From the NCBI GenBank assembly GCA_900550955.1, contig URUF01000008.1:1-64000 (forward strand): DNA of 64,000 nucleotides, read 5' to 3'. The first letter of the stretch is position 1; each line of letters starts with the position of its first letter. The notes beneath the pieces were generated by a model. The model had not been told where the DNA came from. It saw only the letters and a list, made by a program, of their open reading frames with translations, and ran no database searches. The position numbers and the translations under genes are program-made. This DNA comes from an uncultured Eubacteriales bacterium (lineage in GTDB: Bacteria > Bacillota > Clostridia > Christensenellales > Aristaeellaceae). Shown one piece after another: positions 1 to 6,847 of the stretch.

Positions 1-27
1 GGAAGCCACCTCCGGGCTCGGCAGGCG

Positions 28-1047
28 TTATTGCGGACGCGTACGTCCGAGGGACTTCATCATGGTGTCAAGCAAGGAAATATCGCCGATCTTGTCGTAG
101 AACTGCGGCCATACGCCCATGGCCTTTTCCTGCCAGACGGGTTCGTCTTCGGGCTTGGCGAGGATCTCTACACCCTTGTCCTTGAGCACCTTGACGAGGT
201 CGGTTTCCATTTCGGCAATCATCTTGCGGTTGTTTTCGGTGGCGAGACGTCCGCCTTCGAGGATGGCCTTCTGCACGTCCGCGGGCTGCTTCTTGAACCA
301 CGCGGCGTTCACGACGATGGGGCCGATCCACACCTTATAATGGATTTCGGTGATGTACTTCTGCACTTCATAGAACTTCATGCCTTCCACGTTGACCCAG
401 GGGTTCTCCTGACCGTCTGCAACGCCGGTCTTCAGGCCCATGTACAGGTCGGAGTACGGGATGGTGGTGGTGGTAGCGCCCATTGCCTGGAAGGTCATGT
501 CAATGGTCTTCATGCCGTTGGTGCGCATCTTCAGGCCAACCAGATCAGCAGGCGTCTTGATGGGGTGCTTGCTGTTGGAGAACTGGCGGTAGCCGCCGGC
601 GTCGCACAGGTTGATGATCACGGTGCCGGTGGTTTCCTCGGCCTCGGCGCACACCTTCTTGGCCAGGTCGCTTTGCAGCAGGGCGGTTACCTCGGCGCGG
701 GTGTTGGTCAGGAAGGGCAGGGTGAACATCAGCAGGCGGGGGCTGAAGTCAAACTGGCCGCCGCGCATGCCCTGGGTAACGCCCTGAACAACCTGCTCCA
801 GCATTTCCTTTTCGGTGCCGAGCTGGCCGTTGCCAAACACTTCAACAGTCACGTGGCCATGGGTCTTTTCGGCAACGTCCTTGGCGAAGGATTCCATGGA
901 GATGTAACGGGGATTGCCTTCCGGCTGGGCATGGCCAACAATCATGGTGTAGTTGCCCAGGCTGGCATAGGGATCGGATTCGGCCAGGGCGCTTACGCAG
1001 CCCAGAACCATGACGGCGGCAAGTACCAGAGCAAACAGCTTTTTCAT
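28..1047 (-). CDS. dctP: TRAP transporter solute-binding protein (DctP family)
   Basis: Extracytoplasmic receptor of a tripartite ATP-independent periplasmic (TRAP) uptake system, which usually captures organic acids. The 339-residue length is normal for the family. A hydrophobic N-terminal signal ends in ALA-ES near residue 23; a VLGC at 14-17 could instead be a lipobox. The family segment GLKMR carries the carboxylate-binding Arg at 175, and GVADGQENPWVNV (208-220) is the usual DctP signature. The ATG is preceded by AGGAGG. The membrane partners DctQ and DctM would lie beyond the left edge of the window. The start faces a GntR/FCD regulator across a 312-bp divergent control region, so that regulator probably controls it. 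The ligand cannot be read from the sequence. Confidence 0.92.
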   Translation of the reverse strand: MKKLFALVLAAVMVLGCVSALAESDPYASLGNYTMIVGHAQPEGNPRYISMESFAKDVAEKTHGHVTVEVFGNGQLGTEKEMLEQVVQGVTQGMRGGQFDFSPRLLMFTLPFLTNTRAEVTALLQSDLAKKVCAEAEETTGTVIINLCDAGGYRQFSNSKHPIKTPADLVGLKMRTNGMKTIDMTFQAMGATTTTIPYSDLYMGLKTGVADGQENPWVNVEGMKFYEVQKYITEIHYKVWIGPIVVNAAWFKKQPADVQKAILEGGRLATENNRKMIAEMETDLVKVLKDKGVEILAKPEDEPVWQEKAMGVWPQFYDKIGDISLLDTMMKSLGRTRPQ

Positions 1048-1095
1048 GGCGGGAACCTCCTAGTAAATATGTTTTTGCGCCTTTAAAGCGCAGAC

Positions 1096-1105
1096 TTGTA
1101 TACAT
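1096..1105. promoter_or_regulatory. GntR/FCD operator, TRAP-receptor side
   Basis: TTGTATACAT with a perfect TGTATACA palindrome at 1097-1104. This resembles the T-GTxxAC-A operators known for FadR/FCD-type GntR regulators. The same 10-mer recurs at 1270-1279 upstream of the regulator gene, which supports a shared binding protein. Confidence 0.6.
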
Positions 1106-1126
1106 ATAGCACCATGGAGAGTTCAA
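1097..1126 (-). promoter_or_regulatory. Promoter of the TRAP receptor gene
   Basis: Read on the minus strand, TTGAAC (1126-1121) and TATACA (1102-1097) are separated by 18 bp, about 50 bp before the start codon. The -10 box lies inside the TGTATACA operator, so a bound regulator would block it. The spacer is one base longer than ideal. Confidence 0.5.
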
Positions 1127-1144
1127 AAACGCAATGAGAAAATG

Positions 1145-1263
1145 AAAAATCGCCCATTTTTAGACAAATCACATAAAATGGAGCCATTTTGAAGTGAAAG
1201 AATATGGACAATGTGTTCAAAAACGAACCGTTTTCACCATTGAAATGGGGTGTTTTTGAAAAC
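1145..1263. repeat. Cluster of four A/T-rich inverted repeats in the divergent control region
   Basis: Four short symmetric elements lie between the two operators: AAAAAT-5-ATTTTT (1145-1161), AAAATGG-AG-CCATTTT (1175-1190), AAAACG-AAC-CGTTTT (1220-1234) and GTTTT-TG-AAAAC (1252-1263). The 11-mer GTTCAAAAACG also occurs twice (1121-1131 and 1215-1225). The stretch is much richer in A/T than the neighbouring genes. It could hold more regulator sites or simply be bendable promoter DNA. Confidence 0.45.
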
Positions 1264-1269
1264 CTATAT

Positions 1270-1279
1270 TTGTATACAT
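1270..1279. promoter_or_regulatory. GntR/FCD operator, regulator side
   Basis: A second exact TTGTATACAT (core TGTATACA 1271-1278). It ends 6 bp before the -35 box of the regulator promoter, so the regulator probably also controls its own gene. Confidence 0.6.
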
Positions 1280-1285
1280 GCTTTG

Positions 1286-1314
1286 TTGACATTTTGAGCG
1301 CCGCCACATATAAT
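1286..1314 (+). promoter_or_regulatory. Consensus sigma-A promoter of the GntR gene
   Basis: TTGACA (1286-1291), a 17-bp spacer and TATAAT (1309-1314): a perfect consensus. Transcription would begin near 1321, which rules out the longer reading frame that opens at 1204 and favours the ATG at 1360. Confidence 0.85.
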
Positions 1315-1359
1315 AAAGAAAAAGAACTATACTTGCTTTTACATGCAACGAGGCGCAAT

Positions 1360-2082
1360 ATGGCTCAACTGCTTACCACGGATCACGAACAGATGTACCA
1401 GGAACTTGCTGGCGAAATTCTTCGCTTTGCCTTTAAACCCGGCGATCTGCTTAGCGAAAATTACCTTTGCCAACGGTTCCATGTGTCGCGCACGCCCGTT
1501 AGAAGCGTTTTGCAGCGGCTTCAGGAAAACGGGCTGGTACAGATTATCCCCCGCAAGGGCAGCATCGTCACCCGGCTGGATTTTGATATTATCAACCAGT
1601 GCATCTACGAGCGCCTGGCCGTGGAAACCATGGTGATGCGCGATTTTATACGTACCTGCACGGCCCTGGATGTGGAAAAGACCCGCCAGGTGTTCAGCCA
1701 GTTACAGGCGCTGGGGGAGCTGTACCATAACGCGCCCCGCCAGTTTGACGCGGCGCGCTTTCTGCGCACCGATATGGCCATGCATGAAACCTGGTTTGGC
1801 TATATGAAAAAGCGTTATCTATGGGAACGCCTGAGCAGCCCGCGTTCCAGCTATACGCGCTTTTGCACGCTGGATATTCTGGAGGGCAACAACGTGGACG
1901 ATGTGCTGGCCGAGCATGCCGAAATGCTCAACCTGATTGATTCCGGCAACACAAAGGAGCTGGAGCCGCTGCTGCGCCGCCACTTTTACGGCGGCGTGCG
2001 CAGGCTGGGCAAGCTGATTTTTACCAAATACATCGATTATTTTGAGCCTATGGGAGATGAGCCTGCCGATGAAATACCGTAA
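1360..2082 (+). CDS. GntR family transcriptional regulator, FCD (FadR) subfamily
   Basis: 240-residue DNA-binding regulator. The N-terminal winged helix shows the GntR pattern (YQELAGEILRFAFKPGDLLSE, then VSRTPVRSVLQRLQENGLV). The C-terminal half is the helical FCD ligand domain with spaced Asp/His residues of a probable metal site. The start is set by the promoter at 1286-1314; GAGG lies 6 bp upstream of the ATG. FCD regulators commonly sense organic acids or uronates, which fits the divergent TRAP receptor gene, whose promoter contains the same palindrome as this gene's own. It probably represses both until the transported substrate is present. The stop overlaps the next gene by 14 bp. Confidence 0.85.
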   Translation: MAQLLTTDHEQMYQELAGEILRFAFKPGDLLSENYLCQRFHVSRTPVRSVLQRLQENGLVQIIPRKGSIVTRLDFDIINQCIYERLAVETMVMRDFIRTCTALDVEKTRQVFSQLQALGELYHNAPRQFDAARFLRTDMAMHETWFGYMKKRYLWERLSSPRSSYTRFCTLDILEGNNVDDVLAEHAEMLNLIDSGNTKELEPLLRRHFYGGVRRLGKLIFTKYIDYFEPMGDEPADEIP

Positions 2083-2749
2083 GAAGGGAAAGCTGACGCT
2101 GAATACGTTTTACCCCATCGCCCAATATATGGCGGTTGTGATGGTCGCGCTCAGCTACCCCAGGCTAAGCCCCGTCACCTGGCTGCTGCCCGGCATAACG
2201 GGCCCGCGCGCCGTGATGCTGCTGTGGGTGGCGGCGCTGCTGGGCGTGGACGCGCTTATGGACCGCGCGTACCTGCGCGCGTATCGAAAGGATTTGTGGG
2301 AGCTTGAAAACAAGGTTCCGCATGGCGGCATGAACCGCTCCACCCTGCTGGCAATCGGCGTGCCGTGCCTGTTCCTTTTGGATATTGCGGCGATCGCGCA
2401 CCTGTATCTATCCTACTTTCGGGGAGGCGCGGGCGCGTGCGAGGGCATGGCGCTTTCCATGCATACGGGGGCGATGGCCGTTGGCTGCGTGCTTATGATC
2501 TATGGCAGGCTCCTGCCCAGGCTGCCCTTTGGCAGCATCTGGGGCCTGCGCACCAAGGCCACCCTGAAGGATCAGACCGCCTGGGGAAAGGCGCACTTGA
2601 AAGCCGAGCCGTGGTTTTGCGCATGCGGCGGGGCGGCGCTGGCCGCCGGGATGCTTTTGCAGCCCGCTCCCGCGCTGGCCGTGGCGGCGGGCTGCTGCGC
2701 GCTGGCTTTGGCGGCGTTTGCGCGGTGCGCGGGCCGCTTGGCGGAATAG
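2069..2749 (+). CDS. SdpI-like integral membrane protein
   Basis: About 226 residues with some six hydrophobic segments. The stretch GSIWGLRTKATLKDQTAWGKAH matches the conserved core of SdpI/YhfL proteins (GiRT.wTl....W..tH), the fold of the Bacillus immunity protein for the SdpC toxin; many homologues have no known role. The chosen ATG (2069) has GGGAG upstream and lies inside the end of the GntR gene, so the two are translationally coupled. Further starts at 2042 (TTG) and 2057 (ATG) are in frame. A strong hairpin terminator follows at 2772-2810. No SdpC-like toxin is next to it. Confidence 0.7.
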   Translation: MKYRKKGKLTLNTFYPIAQYMAVVMVALSYPRLSPVTWLLPGITGPRAVMLLWVAALLGVDALMDRAYLRAYRKDLWELENKVPHGGMNRSTLLAIGVPCLFLLDIAAIAHLYLSYFRGGAGACEGMALSMHTGAMAVGCVLMIYGRLLPRLPFGSIWGLRTKATLKDQTAWGKAHLKAEPWFCACGGAALAAGMLLQPAPALAVAAGCCALALAAFARCAGRLAE

Positions 2750-2771
2750 GCGGAAAACGCGATATGCAAAC

Positions 2772-2810
2772 AAAAGCCTCGAAGGCGCTAAAAGCGCCGT
2801 CGAGGCTTTT
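2772..2810 (+). terminator. Rho-independent terminator of the gntR-SdpI operon
   Basis: The arm AAAAGCCTCGA (2772-2782) pairs with TCGAGGCTTTT (2800-2810) around an inner GGCGCT/AGCGCC helix, ending in a T run. Repeat R1-A begins directly after it. Confidence 0.75.
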
Positions 2811-3126
2811 CAGACTGTCGATAAACCCCAGGGAGGTTTGGAGGGCCGCAGCCCTCCAAATGGAATCCGGCCCCAGCGACATGCGCGGTGGGGCCGGAAG
2901 CCTTGCGAAGCAAGGTTTCCTTGCAGGGTTCACCGGCTGGGGCGAAGGGAAGCGGGTGCCCAGTGGGCACAACTGCCGAAGGCAGTTAGCGACCCGCAGC
3001 CGTGAGGTTTTACAAGCGCGGAGCACGGCAGTGCTCCGCGCGCCGATAAAACCGAGGCCGTCAGGCGCAGGTGAACCCTGTTTCGGCGGAAAAGATCGCC
3101 GTAGGCGAGCTTTTTCGACGGCCTGA
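2811..3126. repeat. R1-A: long copy of the R1 hairpin-chain repeat
   Basis: Fills the gap between the SdpI-like gene and the flavoprotein gene; no coding potential. Helices in order: H1 2837-2860 (10-bp stem, loop CGCA); H2 2866-2898 (TCCGGCCCC/GGGGCCGGA around the 15-nt loop AGCGACATGCGCGGT); H3 2901-2915 (CCTTGC/GCAAGG); H4 with arms AGGGTTCACC (2925-2934) and GGTGAACCCT (3070-3079); H5 about 3084-3124 around AAAAGATCGCC. Unlike the other copies, the H4 loop holds a 135-nt insert with its own three-way junction (2952-2997) and a hairpin closed by GGTTTTA/TAAAACC (3007-3052). The leading box CTGTCGATAAACCCCA is shared with R1-C. Confidence 0.8.
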
Positions 3127-3127
3127 C

Positions 3128-3152
3128 CCGCCGGCCCCATAAAGGCCGGCGG
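3128..3152 (-). terminator. Hairpin downstream of the flavoprotein gene
   Basis: CCGCCGGCC (3128-3136) pairs with GGCCGGCGG (3144-3152), 22 bp past the stop codon of the minus-strand flavoprotein. There is no T run on the minus strand, so termination here is uncertain; it may be the last helix of repeat R1-A. Confidence 0.3.
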
Positions 3153-3174
3153 ATGAAACAGCCGTTAGAACCGG

Positions 3175-4974
3175 TTACTTGCCCAGGGCGTAAGCCGCGG
3201 CGTTCGCCCCGGCGATCTTGCCCCACACGATGCAGCTGGTGTTGGCCAGGCCGCCGATGTTGGCGCTGCCGCCCACGTTCGCGCCGCCGGTCAGCTCGCC
3301 GCACTGGTACAGGCCCGGGATGGGCTCGTGGTTGGCGTCGAGGGTCTGCGCGTCAGGGTTCATAAGCGGGCCGCCCTTGGTGAGCATCACATACGGGCAG
3401 GTCTTGATGGCGTAGAACGGGCCTTCCAGCTTAACCATGCTTTCGGGGGCGCGGCCAAAGTCCTTGTCCTCGCCGGCCTCAACATAGCCGTTGTAAGCCT
3501 CCACGGTGGCGGCGAGGCCAGCCGCGTCAATGCCGGCGGCTTCCGCCAGCTCCTCAAGGGTTTCGCCCTTGTATACGCAGTTGCCGGAGGCCAGCAGCTC
3601 GTCAAAGTACGCCCAGCCCTCGTCCGCCTTGCCGAAGAAGCCGCCGCCCACGCTAAGGATGGGATCCTGCGTATCCTTCATCTGCTGGGTCAAAAGGATG
3701 TACACCAGGTTTTCGGGCGCGTTGGCATAGGCCGCCTTGCGCTCGCTGTCCAGGCTGTCCAGCTCCTTGACGATGCGCTTGCCGGTGTTGTCCACCCAGA
3801 TCACGCCGGGGTACTTCACCGAGGCCGTGCAGGAAACGTCAAAGCCGCCCACCGGCACGCCGCCCGGATACGCGGGCAGGTAATCCATGTTGTTAAACAC
3901 CGCGCCCGCCTTCTCGGCAAACCTGTAACCATCGCCGGTTACAAAGGAGGGCGACATGGTGAGCACGTTCTTGTAGTTGTAGCGGTGCAGCAATTCCTCG
4001 TTATGGCCGTAGCCGCCCGTGGCCAGAACAGTCGCCGGGGCGCGGAACTCGCGGCCGTCGGTGAGCGTAACGCCCTTCACGGTGCCGTCCTCAACGATGA
4101 TATCCGCCACTTCCGTTTCCAGCAGCAGGGAGATATTCCCCTTTTCCACATGCGCCTCAATCAGGGGCTTCACAAGCTCCACCATGGCCTTGCCGCCGCC
4201 CTGCACGCGGTATTCGCGCGGCACGTTGAAAGCGTCGTAGGAGGAGGACATCTTGGGCTCCCGGTCGCCAAAATCAGCGCCCAGGCTGTCCAGCCAGTCG
4301 ATAGCCGCCGCGGCGTTTTCGGTGTGCTTTTTGGTAAGCTCCTCCACATTGGTGCCGCCGCCCATGCGCACGATATCCGCCTGGAAGTTCTCCGGGGAGT
4401 CCTCCACGCCGGCCTCAATCTGCATTTTGGCGCCCGCCGCCGAGGTGGTGCCGCCCGCAAAGCGGATGGAGCCGCCCATGGCGTTATTCTTGTCAATCAG
4501 GTATACCTTGGCGCCGTTCTCCGCCGCTTCCAAAGCGGCGTTCATGCCGGAGAAGCCCGCGCCGATCACGATCACATCCGGGTTTTCAAAAGCGGGCTGA
4601 ACGGCCTCCGCCTGCGCGGGAGCCGCCTCCACAGGCTCAAGCGTTACGCCGGCCTGGCTCAGCGCGTCCGCCGCGGCGGTAAGCACGGCCGTGCTGGTTA
4701 CCGTGGCGCTTGCTACGGCGTCCACGGCCACGCTGTTTTGCGCAACCATGGCTACCGGCAGCTGCTCCAGCGCCATCGTGCCCACGCCATCCGTTTCGTT
4801 TGGGCCCTCGGCGTGCACCGCGGTCAGCTTTCCATCCTCAATGGTCAGGGTGACGGTCACATCGCCGCCAAAACCCTTCGCCGAGGCGGTGTACTCCTCC
4901 GCCAGGGCCGCTGTGCCCAGGCTGAGCGCCAGTACCAGCGCCAGGAGTATCCCAAGGCTCTTTTTGATCTTCAT
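3175..4974 (-). CDS. Secreted FMN-binding/FAD-dependent fumarate-reductase-like flavoprotein
   Basis: 599-residue extracytoplasmic flavoenzyme. A signal peptide (1-25, ending ALA-EE) is followed by an FMN_bind domain whose flavinylation motif DAVASATVTS (85-94) would carry covalent FMN on Thr91, then a FAD_binding_2 domain starting with GAGFSG at 138-143. Relatives (fumarate and urocanate reductases, and the extracellular flavoproteins of Gram-positive respiration) reduce unsaturated acids with electrons from the membrane. The usual Gly two residues before the modified Thr is Ser here. No ApbE flavin transferase is in the window. AAAGGAGG precedes the ATG. The MerR gene upstream reads in the same direction. 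A paralogue of the same design lies at 32131-33840. The substrate is unknown. Confidence 0.85.
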   Translation of the reverse strand: MKIKKSLGILLALVLALSLGTAALAEEYTASAKGFGGDVTVTLTIEDGKLTAVHAEGPNETDGVGTMALEQLPVAMVAQNSVAVDAVASATVTSTAVLTAAADALSQAGVTLEPVEAAPAQAEAVQPAFENPDVIVIGAGFSGMNAALEAAENGAKVYLIDKNNAMGGSIRFAGGTTSAAGAKMQIEAGVEDSPENFQADIVRMGGGTNVEELTKKHTENAAAAIDWLDSLGADFGDREPKMSSSYDAFNVPREYRVQGGGKAMVELVKPLIEAHVEKGNISLLLETEVADIIVEDGTVKGVTLTDGREFRAPATVLATGGYGHNEELLHRYNYKNVLTMSPSFVTGDGYRFAEKAGAVFNNMDYLPAYPGGVPVGGFDVSCTASVKYPGVIWVDNTGKRIVKELDSLDSERKAAYANAPENLVYILLTQQMKDTQDPILSVGGGFFGKADEGWAYFDELLASGNCVYKGETLEELAEAAGIDAAGLAATVEAYNGYVEAGEDKDFGRAPESMVKLEGPFYAIKTCPYVMLTKGGPLMNPDAQTLDANHEPIPGLYQCGELTGGANVGGSANIGGLANTSCIVWGKIAGANAAAYALGK

Positions 4975-5029
4975 ACCTTACTCCTCCTTTATTTTTCGCA
5001 ACCGGCCCCTTTGAGCCGGCCTTTTCCCT

Positions 5030-5060
5030 ATTATAAAGGTTACAGGTATATGAAGGTCAA
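5030..5060 (-). promoter_or_regulatory. Possible promoter of the flavoprotein gene
   Basis: On the minus strand TTGACC (5060-5055) and TATAAT (5035-5030) are separated by 19 bp, longer than ideal and typical of MerR-activated promoters, in which the regulator untwists an over-long spacer. The adjacent upstream gene encodes a MerR regulator. A GC-rich hairpin lies in the leader (about 5001-5020). Confidence 0.45.
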
Positions 5061-5065
5061 GCGCG

Positions 5066-5872
5066 CTATCCTTCCCGGATGGGAAACCAGCATTCCCCAT
5101 AGCTGATAGGATCGTTGTTCGCGTCCACGTTCCAAAATGTGCTCACAAGCGGCGCGCCCGCAAGCACAAGGCCGTTTTTCTGCATATAGGAAAGCCCCTC
5201 CCGCACGCCGTCGATAGGCCCGCCCCGGGCGCTGTGCCAGCGTATGATGGTGTACAGGCAGTCGCACTCCTCCAGGCGCTCAATGCCCTCCTGGCTGCCC
5301 ACCCCCAGAAAGGCCGCCGTTTCCTCATCCACCAGGAAACCCCTGTCCGCCCTTGCCTGCGCCGGAAGCTCCGCCACGGGGTAACGGGTCATCCAGCGCG
5401 CAAGCGGCAGCCATTCCACCCATTCGGCCACGCGCGCCATAGCCTGCGCATCCAGCCGCTCCACCTGGGCATGCTGTACAACCATAACGCAGGCCGCGGG
5501 CCGCCTGCGCGCCTCATACCGCCCAATAAGCGGTTCGCTTTGCTGCGTAAGCGCCGCGATCGCGCGCATGCTTTCGGCGATACGCATCTGCATCCTGGCC
5601 TGCTTTTCCATCTCCTGGGCGCGTTCCCGAAGCGTGAGGGCAAGCCGCCCGCCATCCTCCTGGCGTATGATCCCGGCGGTCTGCGCAACGGTAAAGCCGC
5701 AGTTGCGGCATTTGCGCAGGCTCATCAGCAAATCCATGCTGGCATCGGAGTAATGCCGGTATTGCCCTTCCCCCACGCGCTCGTGCATGGAAATGCCATA
5801 CTGCTCGTAAAACCGCAGCGTCTGCGGGCTGATGCCCAGCATCTTGGCCGCCTCCTGGATTTTGTAGCGCAT
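5066..5872 (-). CDS. MerR family regulator with GyrI-like effector domain
   Basis: 268 residues. The N-terminus is a classic MerR winged helix (YKIQEAAKMLGISPQTLRFYEQYGI), a linking coiled coil spans about 70-115, and the C-terminal half resembles the GyrI/BmrR-type effector pocket (ending ISYGECWFPI). The longer open frame to 6253 is rejected: GGGGAGG lies just before the ATG at 5872. Such BmrR-like activators bind drugs or metabolites. The gene reads toward the secreted flavoprotein gene, whose promoter has a 19-bp spacer suited to MerR activation, so that gene is the likely target. Confidence 0.82.
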   Translation of the reverse strand: MRYKIQEAAKMLGISPQTLRFYEQYGISMHERVGEGQYRHYSDASMDLLMSLRKCRNCGFTVAQTAGIIRQEDGGRLALTLRERAQEMEKQARMQMRIAESMRAIAALTQQSEPLIGRYEARRRPAACVMVVQHAQVERLDAQAMARVAEWVEWLPLARWMTRYPVAELPAQARADRGFLVDEETAAFLGVGSQEGIERLEECDCLYTIIRWHSARGGPIDGVREGLSYMQKNGLVLAGAPLVSTFWNVDANNDPISYGECWFPIREG

Positions 5873-5886
5873 GCTTCCACCTCCCC

Positions 5887-5899
5887 GCCTATTATAGGC
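5887..5899. promoter_or_regulatory. Palindrome over the MerR gene promoter
   Basis: GCCTAT-T-ATAGGC is a perfect 13-bp palindrome, 15 bp before the MerR start codon, and it contains a minus-strand TATAAT (5896-5891). It is a candidate autoregulatory site. No good -35 box is visible. Confidence 0.45.
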
Positions 5900-5988
5900 T
5901 ATATCGTCAAAATGCGCCACAGCCTTTTCCTTGCCGGGCAGCCCTTTTTGGCAATACGGCGGGCGATAAGCCGCCTTCGCCGCAGCCC

Positions 5989-6017
5989 TTGCCAAGCCAC
6001 GGTTAAGCGGGTATAAT
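5989..6017 (+). promoter_or_regulatory. Promoter of the site-2 protease-scpAB operon
   Basis: TTGCCA (5989-5994), a 17-bp spacer and TATAAT (6012-6017), followed 18 bp later by AAGGAGG (6036-6042). Confidence 0.75.
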
Positions 6018-6049
6018 GATCTGGATACCCCTTTGAAGGAGGCGTTTTC

Positions 6050-6847
6050 ATGGGGATTCTCAACAGGCTGCAAAGCTGGTACCAATGGCTGACCGCGGAC
6101 CCGATCGGCTTTGTTGTATATCTGGTTTATTTTGCCGCGTCCATTTTGCTCACGCTTATTCTGCATGAAATCGCGCACGGCTACGTTGCCTGGCGGTGCG
6201 GCGACCCCACCGCCAAAATGCTGGGCCGCCTTTCCATGGACCCCCGCAGGCACCTGGACCCGGTGGGCACGCTGTGCCTGATTTTTCTGGGCTTTGGCTG
6301 GGCAAAGCCGGTGCCGGTCAACCCCCGCAACTTTCAGAACTACCGCCGGGACGATTTTTTGGTGAGCATTGCGGGCATCACGGTCAATCTTACGCTGTTC
6401 CTTTTATCCCTCTCGCTGGCGGTCGGCTTCAACGGGCTTTTGTGGAAGCCGGAGGTAATTTCCTATTACGGGGCCAAGGAGCTCCTTTCCTCCGATGGCA
6501 TCGGCTACGCCGTGCTGCTAAGCGGGGGCGGCAGCCAGAACACGGACGCCATGCGCTATCCCTGGGTGCAGTACATCCAACGCTTTTTGCTACTGTTCTC
6601 CTCCATGAACCTGGCCGTGGGTATTTTTAACCTGCTGCCCATCCCGCCGCTGGACGGGTTCCATATCCTAAACGATATCGTGCTTAAGGGGAAGCTAAGC
6701 CTGAACCAAAACCTGTTCCAGATTACGCAGGTCATTTTGATTGTGCTGTGCCTCTCCGGCTCGCTCACAGGGGTGCTCACCTCCGTAACCGGCGCCATTG
6801 AGGATGGCGTGCTCAACCTGCTTTTGCTCATAGCGGGGGCGCGGTAA
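6050..6847 (+). CDS. Site-2 protease family (M50) membrane metalloprotease
   Basis: 265-residue polytopic membrane protein with the zinc-binding HEIAH motif (39-43) inside a transmembrane helix and the second motif NLLPIPPLDG (194-203) that supplies the third ligand. This is the compact YwhC-like group of rhomboid-sized S2P proteins with no PDZ domain; substrates are generally unknown. AAGGAGG lies 7 bp upstream of the ATG. Its stop and the scpA start share one base (TAATG), so it heads a tightly coupled operon with scpA and scpB, a common neighbour arrangement in Firmicutes. Confidence 0.88.
   Translation: MGILNRLQSWYQWLTADPIGFVVYLVYFAASILLTLILHEIAHGYVAWRCGDPTAKMLGRLSMDPRRHLDPVGTLCLIFLGFGWAKPVPVNPRNFQNYRRDDFLVSIAGITVNLTLFLLSLSLAVGFNGLLWKPEVISYYGAKELLSSDGIGYAVLLSGGGSQNTDAMRYPWVQYIQRFLLLFSSMNLAVGIFNLLPIPPLDGFHILNDIVLKGKLSLNQNLFQITQVILIVLCLSGSLTGVLTSVTGAIEDGVLNLLLLIAGAR

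Noticed and set aside
31..1086. 351-codon plus-strand open frame opposite the TRAP receptor gene
   Set aside because: Mirror of a well-supported family protein; no ribosome site and no family resemblance.
2069..2749. SdpI-like gene as immunity half of a toxin-immunity system
   Set aside because: No SdpC-like toxin or secretion genes are adjacent, and many SdpI-fold proteins are unrelated to immunity.
2365..3126. 253-codon plus-strand frame running from the SdpI-like gene into R1-A
   Set aside because: It crosses a terminator and non-coding hairpin repeats and has no recognisable domain.
3328..5106. 592-codon plus-strand open frame opposite the flavoprotein gene
   Set aside because: It is an antisense shadow of a GC-rich gene: no ribosome site, composition dominated by His, Arg, Ala and Gly, and the minus-strand frame has clear domains and a signal peptide.
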